Shown here one piece after another: positions 1 to 6,261 of a stretch of 6,373 nt of DNA. Origin of the DNA: Clostridiales bacterium (GTDB lineage Bacteria > Bacillota > Clostridia > Lachnospirales > Lachnospiraceae); NCBI GenBank assembly GCA_012512995.1, contig JAAZDA010000477.1, forward strand, positions 1 to 6,373. Direction: 5' to 3'. The notes beneath the pieces were generated by a model that was not told the origin of the DNA, did no database searches, and saw only the letters and a program-made list of their open reading frames with translations. Both the position numbers and the translations under genes were made by a program. The stretch's first letter is position 1. Every line of letters begins with the position of its first letter.

Positions 1-159
1 GTCGTCGCGCGTTCGAGGGCCAGGCAAGCAGGCTTCCGGGAAATAGAGAGCGCGTTCCTTGATTTGACCGCCAAAGCGAAACTTCATCGCGATGCAGGTG
101 ATCTGATCGAAAAAAATGGCAAAGAAAATTCTGATTGCAATGATCATGTTTTATCGTAA
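1..159 (+). CDS. rnpA: RNase P protein component, C-terminal fragment (5' end outside window)
   Basis: Frame 1 is open from the window edge to TAA at 157-159, giving 52 residues without a start. It begins VVARSRARQAGFREIESAF, which matches the end of the RnpA fold (last strand, 'x-V-x-I-A-R', then the C-terminal helix that reads 'FxEIExxFxxLxxK'). The RNR signature and the rest of the basic RNA-binding face would lie upstream and cannot be checked. RnpA binds the catalytic RNA of RNase P and helps cleave the 5' leader of pre-tRNAs. Position fits: rnpA normally precedes yidD and yidC in bacteria. After the conserved helix there is a polar tail of roughly 20-25 residues, and its last 15 codons (including the stop) overlap yidD in a different frame, an arrangement known for this gene pair. 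The first 40 bases are unusually GC-rich (29 of 40 by hand count), partly because of the many Arg and Ala codons. Confidence 0.8.
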   Translation, partial: VVARSRARQAGFREIESAFLDLTAKAKLHRDAGDLIEKNGKENSDCNDHVLS

Positions 160-328
160 ATATCTGTCTCCGCTCAAGCATACAAAGTGCCCGTATATAC
201 CGACGTGTTCTGAATACGGGCTTGAGGCGGTACAGAAATACGGAGCTCTTAAAGGCGGGCTTATGGCGCTGTGGAGAATTCTAAGGTGTAATCCTTTTTC
301 TCACGGCGGTTTTGACCCTGTCCCGTGA
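116..328 (+). CDS. yidD: Membrane protein insertion efficiency factor YidD
   Basis: This 70-residue protein is close to the usual YidD size (about 70-85). It carries the family hallmarks: a short hydrophobic/amphipathic N-terminal helix (residues 4-20, ending in 'YRKYLSPL'), the motif CPYIPTCSEYGLEA at 25-38, and RCNPFSHGGFDPVP at 57-70, with three family cysteines at 25, 31 and 58. YidD is a small inner-face membrane-associated protein that assists insertion of proteins handled by YidC. The start is constrained because an in-frame TGA lies at 104-106 and the first ATG after it is at 116. The best ribosome binding site, AGGTGA at 96-101, is 14 bases away, which is long, so translation may depend partly on coupling to rnpA, whose end it overlaps. 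yidC follows after 44 bases. Identity is secure from the motifs and the neighbours. Confidence 0.95.
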   Translation: MAKKILIAMIMFYRKYLSPLKHTKCPYIPTCSEYGLEAVQKYGALKGGLMALWRILRCNPFSHGGFDPVP

Positions 329-331
329 TCA

Positions 332-360
332 ATGTTTGTTTAAACATGTTTGTCTAAACA
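332..360 (+). repeat. Tandem 14-base dyad repeats before the yidC ribosome binding site
   Basis: TGTTTGTTTAAACA (333-346) is followed directly by TGTTTGTCTAAACA (347-360), identical but for one base (T340 versus C354). Each copy is itself a dyad, TGTTT-N4-AAACA. Alternatively, bases 337-360 fold as one hairpin: 337-342 pairs with 355-360, then one mismatch, then 344-346 pairs with 351-353 around a four-base loop. The last A of copy 2 is the first base of the AGGAGG of yidC, so either structure touches the ribosome binding site. Function is not shown; an operator or an RNA element controlling yidC translation are the two obvious options. Confidence 0.75.
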
Positions 361-365
361 GGAGG
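360..365 (+). promoter_or_regulatory. Ribosome binding site of yidC (decides a TTG start)
   Basis: The perfect AGGAGG lies 7 bases before TTG at 373. The next in-frame ATG is at 385, 19 bases from the site, which is too far. The TTG is therefore the better start. Confidence 0.85.
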
Positions 366-372
366 TTCAAAT

Positions 373-1725
373 TTGTATCCTTTAATGCTTACAAAATCTA
401 CAACGTTCATCATCGGACCTGTTGCAGAAGTCCTCGGATTACTGATGAACGGTATTTTCTGGGTACTTAATAAGATTGGAATCCCGAATATCGGTCTTTC
501 CATCATCTTCTTTACTATCATCATCTACATGGCACTCATGCCTCTCACGGTCAAGCAGCAGAAATTCTCCAAGCTGCAGTCAAAAATGACACCGGAGATC
601 AATAAGATCCAGGCCAAATACAAGAATAAAAAAGACCAGGATTCCATGATGAAACAGAACGAGGAAATGCAGGCCGTCTATAAGAAATACGGCGTTTCTG
701 CGTCCGGCAGTTGTGTCCAGCTCATCATTCAGATGCCTATTCTTTTTGCTCTCTATCAGGTAATTTACAAGATCCCTGCATATGTCACGCAGGTAAAAGA
801 TGCTTTCTTCCCGCTTGTAACTAACCTTATTTCACAGAGTGGAGCAATCGAGTATCTTCAGGGAACTACTGCAGCCAAAACATTTGCGAACCAGTTTACA
901 AGTGCAAATTTCACTGGAAATGTCGGCAGCACTGTAAGTAACACACTTATTGATGTCCTTAACAAGTTCTCAACGGCTGAATGGACAGCTCTCGCTGATA
1001 AATTCCCGTCTCTTGGTGTTGAAATTACAAATACGACATCATTGCTCACAAGATATAATAATTTTCTCGGACTGAACATGGGCGATTCACCCTGGTTTGC
1101 AATGAAGACTTACTGGGCGGCAGGAGTATACGGTCTTGCAATCGCGTCAGTGTTCATCCCCGTTCTCTCAGCGGTAACACAGTGGGTAAATATCAAACTA
1201 ATGCCACAGCAGCAGGCAACAGGCAATCAGCAACAGGACAGCATGATGAATTCCATGAAGACCATGAATCTTCTGATGCCCCTGATGTCAGCATACTTCT
1301 GCTTCACGCTCCCTGCCGGCATGGGCCTCTACTGGGTAGCCGGTGCTGTAATCCGTTCTGTACAGCAGGTGTTCATCAACAAGCATATTGACAAGATGGA
1401 TATTGACGCCATGATCGCCAAGAACCTTGAGAAACAGCAGAAAAAGATCGCAAAGAGTGAAGGCAGAGAGACTATTTCGCAGAGAATGATGAACCAGTAT
1501 TCTCAGATGAATACGAAGAGCATTGAATCAGGCACAACTGCAAAAAATACCGGAATGACGCAGAAACAGAAAGACAATGCCCTTAGGAATGCCGACAGAA
1601 AATATGAGAACAGGACGTACAGAAAAGACAGTATGGCGGCAAAGGTCAACATGGTACGCGACTTCAATGATACCAGTTCCGGTCCTAAGCAGTCTGATAC
1701 AGATTCGGGTAAGGAGGACAAATAA
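373..1725 (+). CDS. yidC: Membrane protein insertase YidC (SpoIIIJ/Oxa1 family)
   Basis: YidC inserts and folds membrane proteins in the cytoplasmic membrane, alone or with SecYEG. The 450-residue product has the Gram-positive layout without the large periplasmic domain of E. coli: amphipathic helix about 10-35, TM1 about 40-59, a charged cytoplasmic helical hairpin about 61-108 (many K/Q/M), TM2 about 112-137 (with QLIIQMPILFALYQVIY), an outward region of about 100 residues (138-242), TM3 about 246-270, TM4 about 298-313 and TM5 about 317-334 (with LPAGMGLYW). A basic, glutamine-rich tail of about 115 residues follows, as in YidC proteins that contact ribosomes. No lipobox cysteine is present at the N-terminus, unlike SpoIIIJ of B. 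subtilis. The groove arginine usual in TM1 aligns with Tyr52, while Arg328 sits within TM5. The start is TTG at 373, chosen by the ideally spaced AGGAGG. jag follows after 5 bases. Confidence 0.95.
   Translation: MYPLMLTKSTTFIIGPVAEVLGLLMNGIFWVLNKIGIPNIGLSIIFFTIIIYMALMPLTVKQQKFSKLQSKMTPEINKIQAKYKNKKDQDSMMKQNEEMQAVYKKYGVSASGSCVQLIIQMPILFALYQVIYKIPAYVTQVKDAFFPLVTNLISQSGAIEYLQGTTAAKTFANQFTSANFTGNVGSTVSNTLIDVLNKFSTAEWTALADKFPSLGVEITNTTSLLTRYNNFLGLNMGDSPWFAMKTYWAAGVYGLAIASVFIPVLSAVTQWVNIKLMPQQQATGNQQQDSMMNSMKTMNLLMPLMSAYFCFTLPAGMGLYWVAGAVIRSVQQVFINKHIDKMDIDAMIAKNLEKQQKKIAKSEGRETISQRMMNQYSQMNTKSIESGTTAKNTGMTQKQKDNALRNADRKYENRTYRKDSMAAKVNMVRDFNDTSSGPKQSDTDSGKEDK
1711..1718 (+). promoter_or_regulatory. 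Ribosome binding site of jag, inside the end of yidC
   Basis: AAGGAGGA lies within the last codons of yidC, 12 bases before the jag ATG at 1731. The placement suggests that jag translation is coupled to that of yidC. Confidence 0.75.
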
Positions 1726-1730
1726 CAATA

Positions 1731-2723
1731 ATGTCACAGGAATACATAGAAATTTCCGAGAAAACTCTCGATGATGCCATTACAGTTGCATGCCAGAAAC
1801 TATCTGTCACGTCAGACCGTCTTGATTACACAGTAGTGGATCAGGGAAGCAACGGATTCTTAGGTTTTAACGCAAGAAACGCAGTCATAAAGGCTCGCAT
1901 AAAGGATGCTTCTGAAGCTACAGAATCAGTGCTCAAGGCTGTCCTCAATAAAGTTGATGAGAAGTCAAAACCCGCGGCTCCCGCACCGGCTCCTGCATTC
2001 GATATCACAAAGGCAACTTCTGATATAGCAGGCGACAGAGCTGAAACATTCAAGGCGACGGAAGCAGTGAAGAAGCCTGAAAAGGCAGCTGAACCTGTTA
2101 AAACAAATGAAGACGCATCAGCGCCTGCAAAAGAGACAGAAAAAACAGATATTGACGCGGCAAAGAGTTTTGCGAATAAAGTCGTTACGAGCGAAAAAGA
2201 AGTTGCAACTCACAGGGAAGATAGAAAAGCCATTCCCGCTGAGCAGCAGCTCTCAGATGATAAGGTAAAGGAACTCGAAGAAAAAGCAGAGAAATTCCTT
2301 ACAGATGTTTTTGGTTCGATGGGGATGAAAGTAAATATCACGATGACATTCGATAAAGAGTGGAACACACTTGCAATCGATATGGCAGGTGATGACATGG
2401 GAATACTCATCGGCAAGAGAGGCCAGACGCTCGATTCACTGCAGTACCTCATTTCACTTGTAGTAAACAAGGGTTCTGAGGGATATATTCACGTCAAGGC
2501 TGACACTGAGGATTACAGGGAAAGACGCAAGGAAACACTGGAAAAACTTGCCAGGAACATTGCTTACAAGGTAAAACATTCGAGGCATTCAGTTGAACTC
2601 GAGCCCATGAATCCTTACGAAAGAAGAATAATTCATTCAGCTCTGCAGAATGACAGGTATGTCACAACGCATTCAGAGGGCGAAGAGCCTTACAGAAAAG
2701 TCGTCGTTACACTTAAAAAGTAA
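1731..2723 (+). CDS. jag: RNA-binding protein Jag/KhpB (Jag-N, KH and R3H domains)
   Basis: This 330-residue protein has the three Jag parts. Residues 1 to about 55 form the Jag-N domain (EYIEISEKTLDDAI; DQGSNGFLGFNARNA). Residues about 60-178 are a low-complexity linker rich in Ala, Pro, Lys and Glu, including PAAPAPAPA at 81-89. A KH domain spans about 180-258, with the GxxG loop GKRG at 228-231 in the context GILIGKRGQTLDSLQYL. An R3H domain spans about 265-330, with R298-x3-H302 in NPYERRIIHSAL. KhpB proteins bind RNA, often with KhpA, and have been linked to cell division and elongation in streptococci; a direct role with YidC is suggested only by constant gene neighbourhood. Its start overlaps the yidC translation unit (gap of 5 bases). 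After the stop come a palindrome and a terminator-like hairpin. Also called eloR or spoIIIJ-associated protein. Confidence 0.95.
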   Translation: MSQEYIEISEKTLDDAITVACQKLSVTSDRLDYTVVDQGSNGFLGFNARNAVIKARIKDASEATESVLKAVLNKVDEKSKPAAPAPAPAFDITKATSDIAGDRAETFKATEAVKKPEKAAEPVKTNEDASAPAKETEKTDIDAAKSFANKVVTSEKEVATHREDRKAIPAEQQLSDDKVKELEEKAEKFLTDVFGSMGMKVNITMTFDKEWNTLAIDMAGDDMGILIGKRGQTLDSLQYLISLVVNKGSEGYIHVKADTEDYRERRKETLEKLARNIAYKVKHSRHSVELEPMNPYERRIIHSALQNDRYVTTHSEGEEPYRKVVVTLKK

Positions 2724-2735
2724 TTTATGAGCTGA

Positions 2736-2749
2736 TTTATGATCATAAA
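2736..2749. promoter_or_regulatory. 14-base perfect palindrome between jag and mnmE
   Basis: TTTATGATCATAAA reads the same on both strands. Its half-site TTTATGA also occurs once more in direct orientation at 2724-2730, 12 bases upstream. The site begins 13 bases after the jag stop and ends just before the hairpin. It could be a binding site for a dimeric regulator or a chance AT-rich palindrome; no regulator can be named. Confidence 0.4.
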
Positions 2750-2752
2750 ACG

Positions 2753-2788
2753 AAGGGCAGGTATATCGACGGATATATCTGCCCTTTT
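2753..2788 (+). terminator. Rho-independent terminator or attenuator after jag
   Basis: Arms AAGGGCAGGTATATC (2753-2767) and GATATATCTGCCCTT (2772-2786) pair over 15 positions with one G-U wobble, around the four-base loop GACG. The T tract is short (TTTT, 2785-2788, two of them in the stem) and is followed by GGG, so release may be incomplete. The outer stem GGGCAG/CTGCCC is strong. mnmE starts only 16 bases beyond, so read-through or a promoter overlapping the hairpin would be needed to express mnmE-mnmG from here. On the minus strand the hairpin is followed by TTTT after CG, so it could act in both directions. Confidence 0.6.
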
Positions 2789-2804
2789 GGGATAACGGAG
2801 AAAT

Positions 2805-4241
2805 ATGGCACTTCCTGTTGAGAGCAAAAATGAAGACACGATAGCGGCTATCTGCACAGCTATGACGACAGCCGGAATCGGAATAATAAGGGTGAGCGGG
2901 CCTGATTCAATCGCTGTTTCTGACAGAATATTCAGGAACGGCAAAGGAGAAAAGGCACTCTCCTCTTACAAAGCAAACACCATACATTTCGGGCACATTG
3001 TTGATCCGCAGAGCTTCGAAACAATAGATGAAGTGATGGTCTCAGTGATGAAAAGACCGCACAGTTACACGACTGAAGATACGGTCGAGATAAATTCGCA
3101 CGGATCACTTTATCTGCTGAACAAAATATTAAAACTTGTTTTGGCGTCAGGGGCAAGAATGGCTGAGCCGGGCGAGTTTACAAAACGCGCATTCCTCGGC
3201 GGGAGGATCGATCTGGCTGAGGCGGAAGCCGTGATGGATCTCATTTCATCTCAGAATGAATTTGCAAGGCGCGCCTCTATATCGCAGCTTTCCGGAAAAC
3301 TTTCGGCAAAGATACAGGAATTAAGAGCTGCAGTTCTGTATGAGCTGGCTTTCATTGAATCAGCGCTCGATGATTCGGAGAATTACGATACAACGGGGTA
3401 TCCCGAAAAACTGAAAATAAAGATTGACGGTCTCATCGGCGAAATGGATTCAATGCTTGCAAACGCAGATAATACAAGAATCCTCAGAGAAGGCGTCAAA
3501 ACTGTTATCACCGGAAGTCCCAATGCGGGAAAATCATCACTTATGAATTTTCTCCTCGGAACTGACAGGGCGATTGTAACAGAAGTCGCGGGGACCACGA
3601 GGGACACGCTCGAAGAAACCGTGAGGATCGGTGATGTTGTGCTGAAACTTGTGGATACTGCAGGCATAAGACAGACAGACGATAAGGTTGAAAAGATAGG
3701 TGTCGACAGAGCAAAAGCCGAAGTGAGCAACGCAGATCTTATCCTGTTCCTCATCGATACTTCCAGAATGATAACAGATGAAGATCGTGAGATTGTAAAA
3801 CTATTGAAAACAAGTCATGAAGAGGGGCAGAAAGTCATAGTTCTCCTCAACAAATCGGATCTTCAGACGATCACTTCGCCGGAAGATATTTATTCAATGT
3901 TTGCTGACATGGGAGATAATAAACCGCATTATTATGTGGTCTCATTGAAGGATGGGAGCGGCATGGATGCCGTAAGATATGCAATAGCAGACATGTTCAG
4001 AAAAGGCGATATAAGCAGTAATAATGAAGTTTATCTCACAGACAGAAGACATGCAGAAGCTCTGGCAAACGCTGAAAAGTCGCTCCGGATGGTCGCAGGC
4101 AGCATAGATTCTGGAATGAGCGAAGATTTCTATTCTATAGATCTGATGAATTGCTACTCAGAACTCGGAAAGATAACCGGAGACCAGGTCGATGATGACC
4201 TTGTGGAGGAAATCTTCTCGAAATTCTGCCTGGGGAAATAA
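2805..4241 (+). CDS. mnmE: tRNA uridine-5-carboxymethylaminomethyl(34) synthesis GTPase MnmE
   Basis: With MnmG, this GTPase modifies U34 of tRNAs reading two-codon boxes, using a folate-derived one-carbon unit. The protein has 478 residues (E. coli 454). The N-terminal folate-binding domain (1 to about 120) starts DTIAAICTAMTTAGIGIIRVSG. A helical domain follows, with GEFTKRAFLGGRIDLAEAEA at 123-142. The G domain (about 230-395) has G1 GSPNAGKSS (237-245, with N240 at the potassium-binding Asn position), G2 GTTRD (263-267), G3 DTAG (284-287), R289 and the catalytic Glu equivalent E296, and G4 NKSD (349-352). The C-terminus is FCLGK (474-478) with the conserved Cys475. The CHGG stretch common in the N-terminal domain reads SHGS here (98-101). 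GGAG at 2797-2800 lies 4 bases before ATG, a tight spacing. The gene ends with in-frame TAA TAG, and mnmG follows after 85 bases. Confidence 0.97.
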   Translation: MALPVESKNEDTIAAICTAMTTAGIGIIRVSGPDSIAVSDRIFRNGKGEKALSSYKANTIHFGHIVDPQSFETIDEVMVSVMKRPHSYTTEDTVEINSHGSLYLLNKILKLVLASGARMAEPGEFTKRAFLGGRIDLAEAEAVMDLISSQNEFARRASISQLSGKLSAKIQELRAAVLYELAFIESALDDSENYDTTGYPEKLKIKIDGLIGEMDSMLANADNTRILREGVKTVITGSPNAGKSSLMNFLLGTDRAIVTEVAGTTRDTLEETVRIGDVVLKLVDTAGIRQTDDKVEKIGVDRAKAEVSNADLILFLIDTSRMITDEDREIVKLLKTSHEEGQKVIVLLNKSDLQTITSPEDIYSMFADMGDNKPHYYVVSLKDGSGMDAVRYAIADMFRKGDISSNNEVYLTDRRHAEALANAEKSLRMVAGSIDSGMSEDFYSIDLMNCYSELGKITGDQVDDDLVEEIFSKFCLGK

Positions 4242-4312
4242 TAGCGTCACCTGAATTAAAGATAAAGAGTTCGTTTGTGTATGTCCGGCGTGGGCATGCT
4301 CTCGCGCTATTT

Positions 4313-4316
4313 GAGG
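4313..4316 (+). promoter_or_regulatory. Ribosome binding site of mnmG
   Basis: GAGG lies 10 bases before ATG 4327. The second in-frame ATG (4342) has no comparable site, so 4327 is preferred even though the GxGxxG motif starts only at residue 13. Confidence 0.65.
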
Positions 4317-4326
4317 TTAAATCAAT

Positions 4327-6261
4327 ATGAATTATACAATTATGACAGATATTTGTGTTATAGGTGCCGGTCACGCCGGATGTGAAGCTGCACTTGCGTG
4401 CGCCAGGCTCGGGCTTGATACGACCATCTTTACAATGAATGTCGACAGCATAGCAATGATGCCGTGCAATCCGCATATCGGCGGGTCTTCCAAAGGCCAT
4501 CTTGTGCGTGAGATCGACGCGCTCGGCGGTGAGATGGGCAAGAATATCGACAAAACATTCATCCAGTCTAAGATGCTTAATGTTTCAAAGGGACCGGCCG
4601 TACATTCACTCCGTACACAGGCTGATAAAGCCGAATATTCGAAGAGAATGCGCCAGACTCTCGAGCATCAGGAACATCTCCACATAAGACAGGTCGAAGT
4701 GGCAAAACTTCTGACTGAGGGTGAACCTGAAGATAATGCGGGGCCTGTTACAAGTGAAGAGCCTAAGAATGATTGCCGCAAAGTTGTGGGTGTTCAGACC
4801 TGCACAGGAACAATATATGAATGCAAAGCAGCGATTATCTGTACCGGGACATATCTTAAGGCAAGGTGTCTTGTCGGTGAGACGATAACAGAAACCGGGC
4901 CGAGTGGGATGCAGAGATCGACATTTCTTTCTGACAGCCTCGCAGATGAAGGCATTGCATTAAGAAGATTCAAGACGGGAACTCCGGCCCGCATGGACGG
5001 CAGGACTCTTGATTATTCCGAAATGACAATACAAAACGGTGACAAAACCGTCATCCCTTTCTCATATTCAACAGATCCCAAAGATGGTCAGATCGATCAG
5101 GTGCCATGTTACCTCACATATACCAATGAGGAAACTCATGAAATAATACGGCAAAACATAGGCAGATCGCCAATTTACGCAGGAATAATTGAAGGCACAG
5201 GCCCACGTTACTGCCCTTCTATCGAAGATAAAGTCGTCAAGTTTCCCGACAAGATAAGACATCAGGTCTTCATTGAGCCGGAGGGACGCGGGACAAATGA
5301 AGTCTATATCGACGGGATGTCATCATCCATGCCGGACGATGTTCAGCAGCAGATGTACAGAACGGTGCCGGGGCTTGAGCACTGCGATATAGTGAAGAAT
5401 GCATATGCGATCGAGTACGATTGCATAAACGCGAATATACTCAAGCAGACGCTTGAAACAAAGAATATTGAGGGCTTGTTTTGCGCAGGACAGTTCAATG
5501 GAAGCAGCGGTTATGAAGAAGCTGCAGCGCAGGGTCTCATTGCCGGAATAAATGCAGCGATGGAAATCAAAGGTGAGGAACCGCTCATTATCGAAAGGTC
5601 TGAAGCGTATATCGGTGTGCTGATCGATGATCTTGTGAGCAAGAATAATCTCGAGCCATATAGAATGATGACCTCGAGGGCGGAATACAGATTGCTGCTC
5701 CGTCAGGACAATGCTGACCTGAGGCTTAGAAAATACGGATACCGCGTGGGGCTCATTTCAAAACAGGAGTATGATCACGTCTGTTATAAAGAAAAAGCAA
5801 TCACCGATGAGATTATGAGACTGAAAAGAACGAAGATCGGCGGGAGCGAAGCGGTTCAATCATTTCTTGAAAAGAACGGGTCGGCGACACTTAAGACGGC
5901 ATGTTCACTGGCTGAGCTGATGTGCAGACCGGAGCTCGGATATGAAATGATTGCTGAGATCGATAAGGACAGACCTGAGCTCAGCAAAGAGATCACTGAT
6001 CAGGTCGAGATAGAAATCAGATACGAAGGCTATATCGAGAGGCAGAAGAAGCAGGTCGAGCAGTTTGAAAAGCTTGAGCACAAGCGCATACCTGACAGCA
6101 TAGATTACGATAAGGTGACAGGAATCAGGATTGAAGCCAGGCAGAAGTTCAAGAAATTCAGGCCGACATCAATAGGTCAGGCGGGCAGGCTTTCAGGAGT
6201 TACACCTGCGGATGTGCAGGTGTTACTGGTTTATATGGAGAAATTTCACGTGAAACAATAA
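4327..6261 (+). CDS. mnmG: tRNA uridine-5-carboxymethylaminomethyl(34) synthesis enzyme MnmG (GidA)
   Basis: MnmG is the FAD- and NADH-using partner of MnmE in forming cmnm5U/nm5U at the wobble position of tRNAs. The product has 644 residues (E. coli 629). The FAD-binding GAGHAGCEAA is at 13-22 and CNPHIGGSSKGHLV at 47-60, with the conserved Cys47. KTGTPARMDGR is at 216-226. The two GidA family signatures are present: GPRYCPSIEDKVVKF (292-306, with the second conserved Cys296) and the AGQFNGSSGYEEAAAQG stretch (387-403). MTSRAEYRLLLRQDNADLRL is at 448-467. The C-terminal helical domain that docks MnmE and tRNA ends with EARQKFKKFRPTSIGQAGRL (603-622) and SGVTPADVQVLLV (623-635). Relative to the common form there is an acidic insertion at about 131-150. 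It directly follows mnmE, as expected for a partner gene, and its stop TAA (6259-6261) shares its last A with a following ATG. Confidence 0.98.
   Translation: MNYTIMTDICVIGAGHAGCEAALACARLGLDTTIFTMNVDSIAMMPCNPHIGGSSKGHLVREIDALGGEMGKNIDKTFIQSKMLNVSKGPAVHSLRTQADKAEYSKRMRQTLEHQEHLHIRQVEVAKLLTEGEPEDNAGPVTSEEPKNDCRKVVGVQTCTGTIYECKAAIICTGTYLKARCLVGETITETGPSGMQRSTFLSDSLADEGIALRRFKTGTPARMDGRTLDYSEMTIQNGDKTVIPFSYSTDPKDGQIDQVPCYLTYTNEETHEIIRQNIGRSPIYAGIIEGTGPRYCPSIEDKVVKFPDKIRHQVFIEPEGRGTNEVYIDGMSSSMPDDVQQQMYRTVPGLEHCDIVKNAYAIEYDCINANILKQTLETKNIEGLFCAGQFNGSSGYEEAAAQGLIAGINAAMEIKGEEPLIIERSEAYIGVLIDDLVSKNNLEPYRMMTSRAEYRLLLRQDNADLRLRKYGYRVGLISKQEYDHVCYKEKAITDEIMRLKRTKIGGSEAVQSFLEKNGSATLKTACSLAELMCRPELGYEMIAEIDKDRPELSKEITDQVEIEIRYEGYIERQKKQVEQFEKLEHKRIPDSIDYDKVTGIRIEARQKFKKFRPTSIGQAGRLSGVTPADVQVLLVYMEKFHVKQ

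Noticed and set aside
332..357. Two minimal frames ATG-TTT-GTY-TAA (Met-Phe-Val-stop), one in each 14-base repeat, as possible leader peptides of yidC.
   Set aside because: Neither has a ribosome binding site, and they follow automatically from the repeat sequence; three codons carry no further evidence.
373..480. YidC as a lipoprotein with a signal peptide, as in SpoIIIJ.
   Set aside because: No cysteine is present in the first 100 residues, so no lipobox; the N-terminus fits an amphipathic helix before TM1.
3383..3754. 123-codon minus-strand open frame inside mnmE.
   Set aside because: It lies opposite the conserved GTPase motifs; its Ser/Val-rich composition is typical of the antisense of such a gene.
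4249..4317. ACCT (4249-4252) pairing with AGGT (4314-4317) to hide the mnmG ribosome binding site, as in a riboswitch.
   Set aside because: Four pairs are expected by chance, the pairing would cross the AATAGCG/CGCTATT stem, and no known ligand-binding core is visible.
4199..4330. Open plus-strand frame across the mnmE-mnmG gap, ending in TGA that overlaps the mnmG ATG; its end looks protein-like.
   Set aside because: It has no ATG and no ribosome binding site, is only about 43 codons long and partly overlaps the conserved end of mnmE in another frame. Chance is the simpler explanation.
4135..4500. 121-codon minus-strand open frame across the mnmE-mnmG junction.
   Set aside because: It is antisense to the conserved MnmE C-terminus and the MnmG FAD motif, and its translation resembles no family I know.
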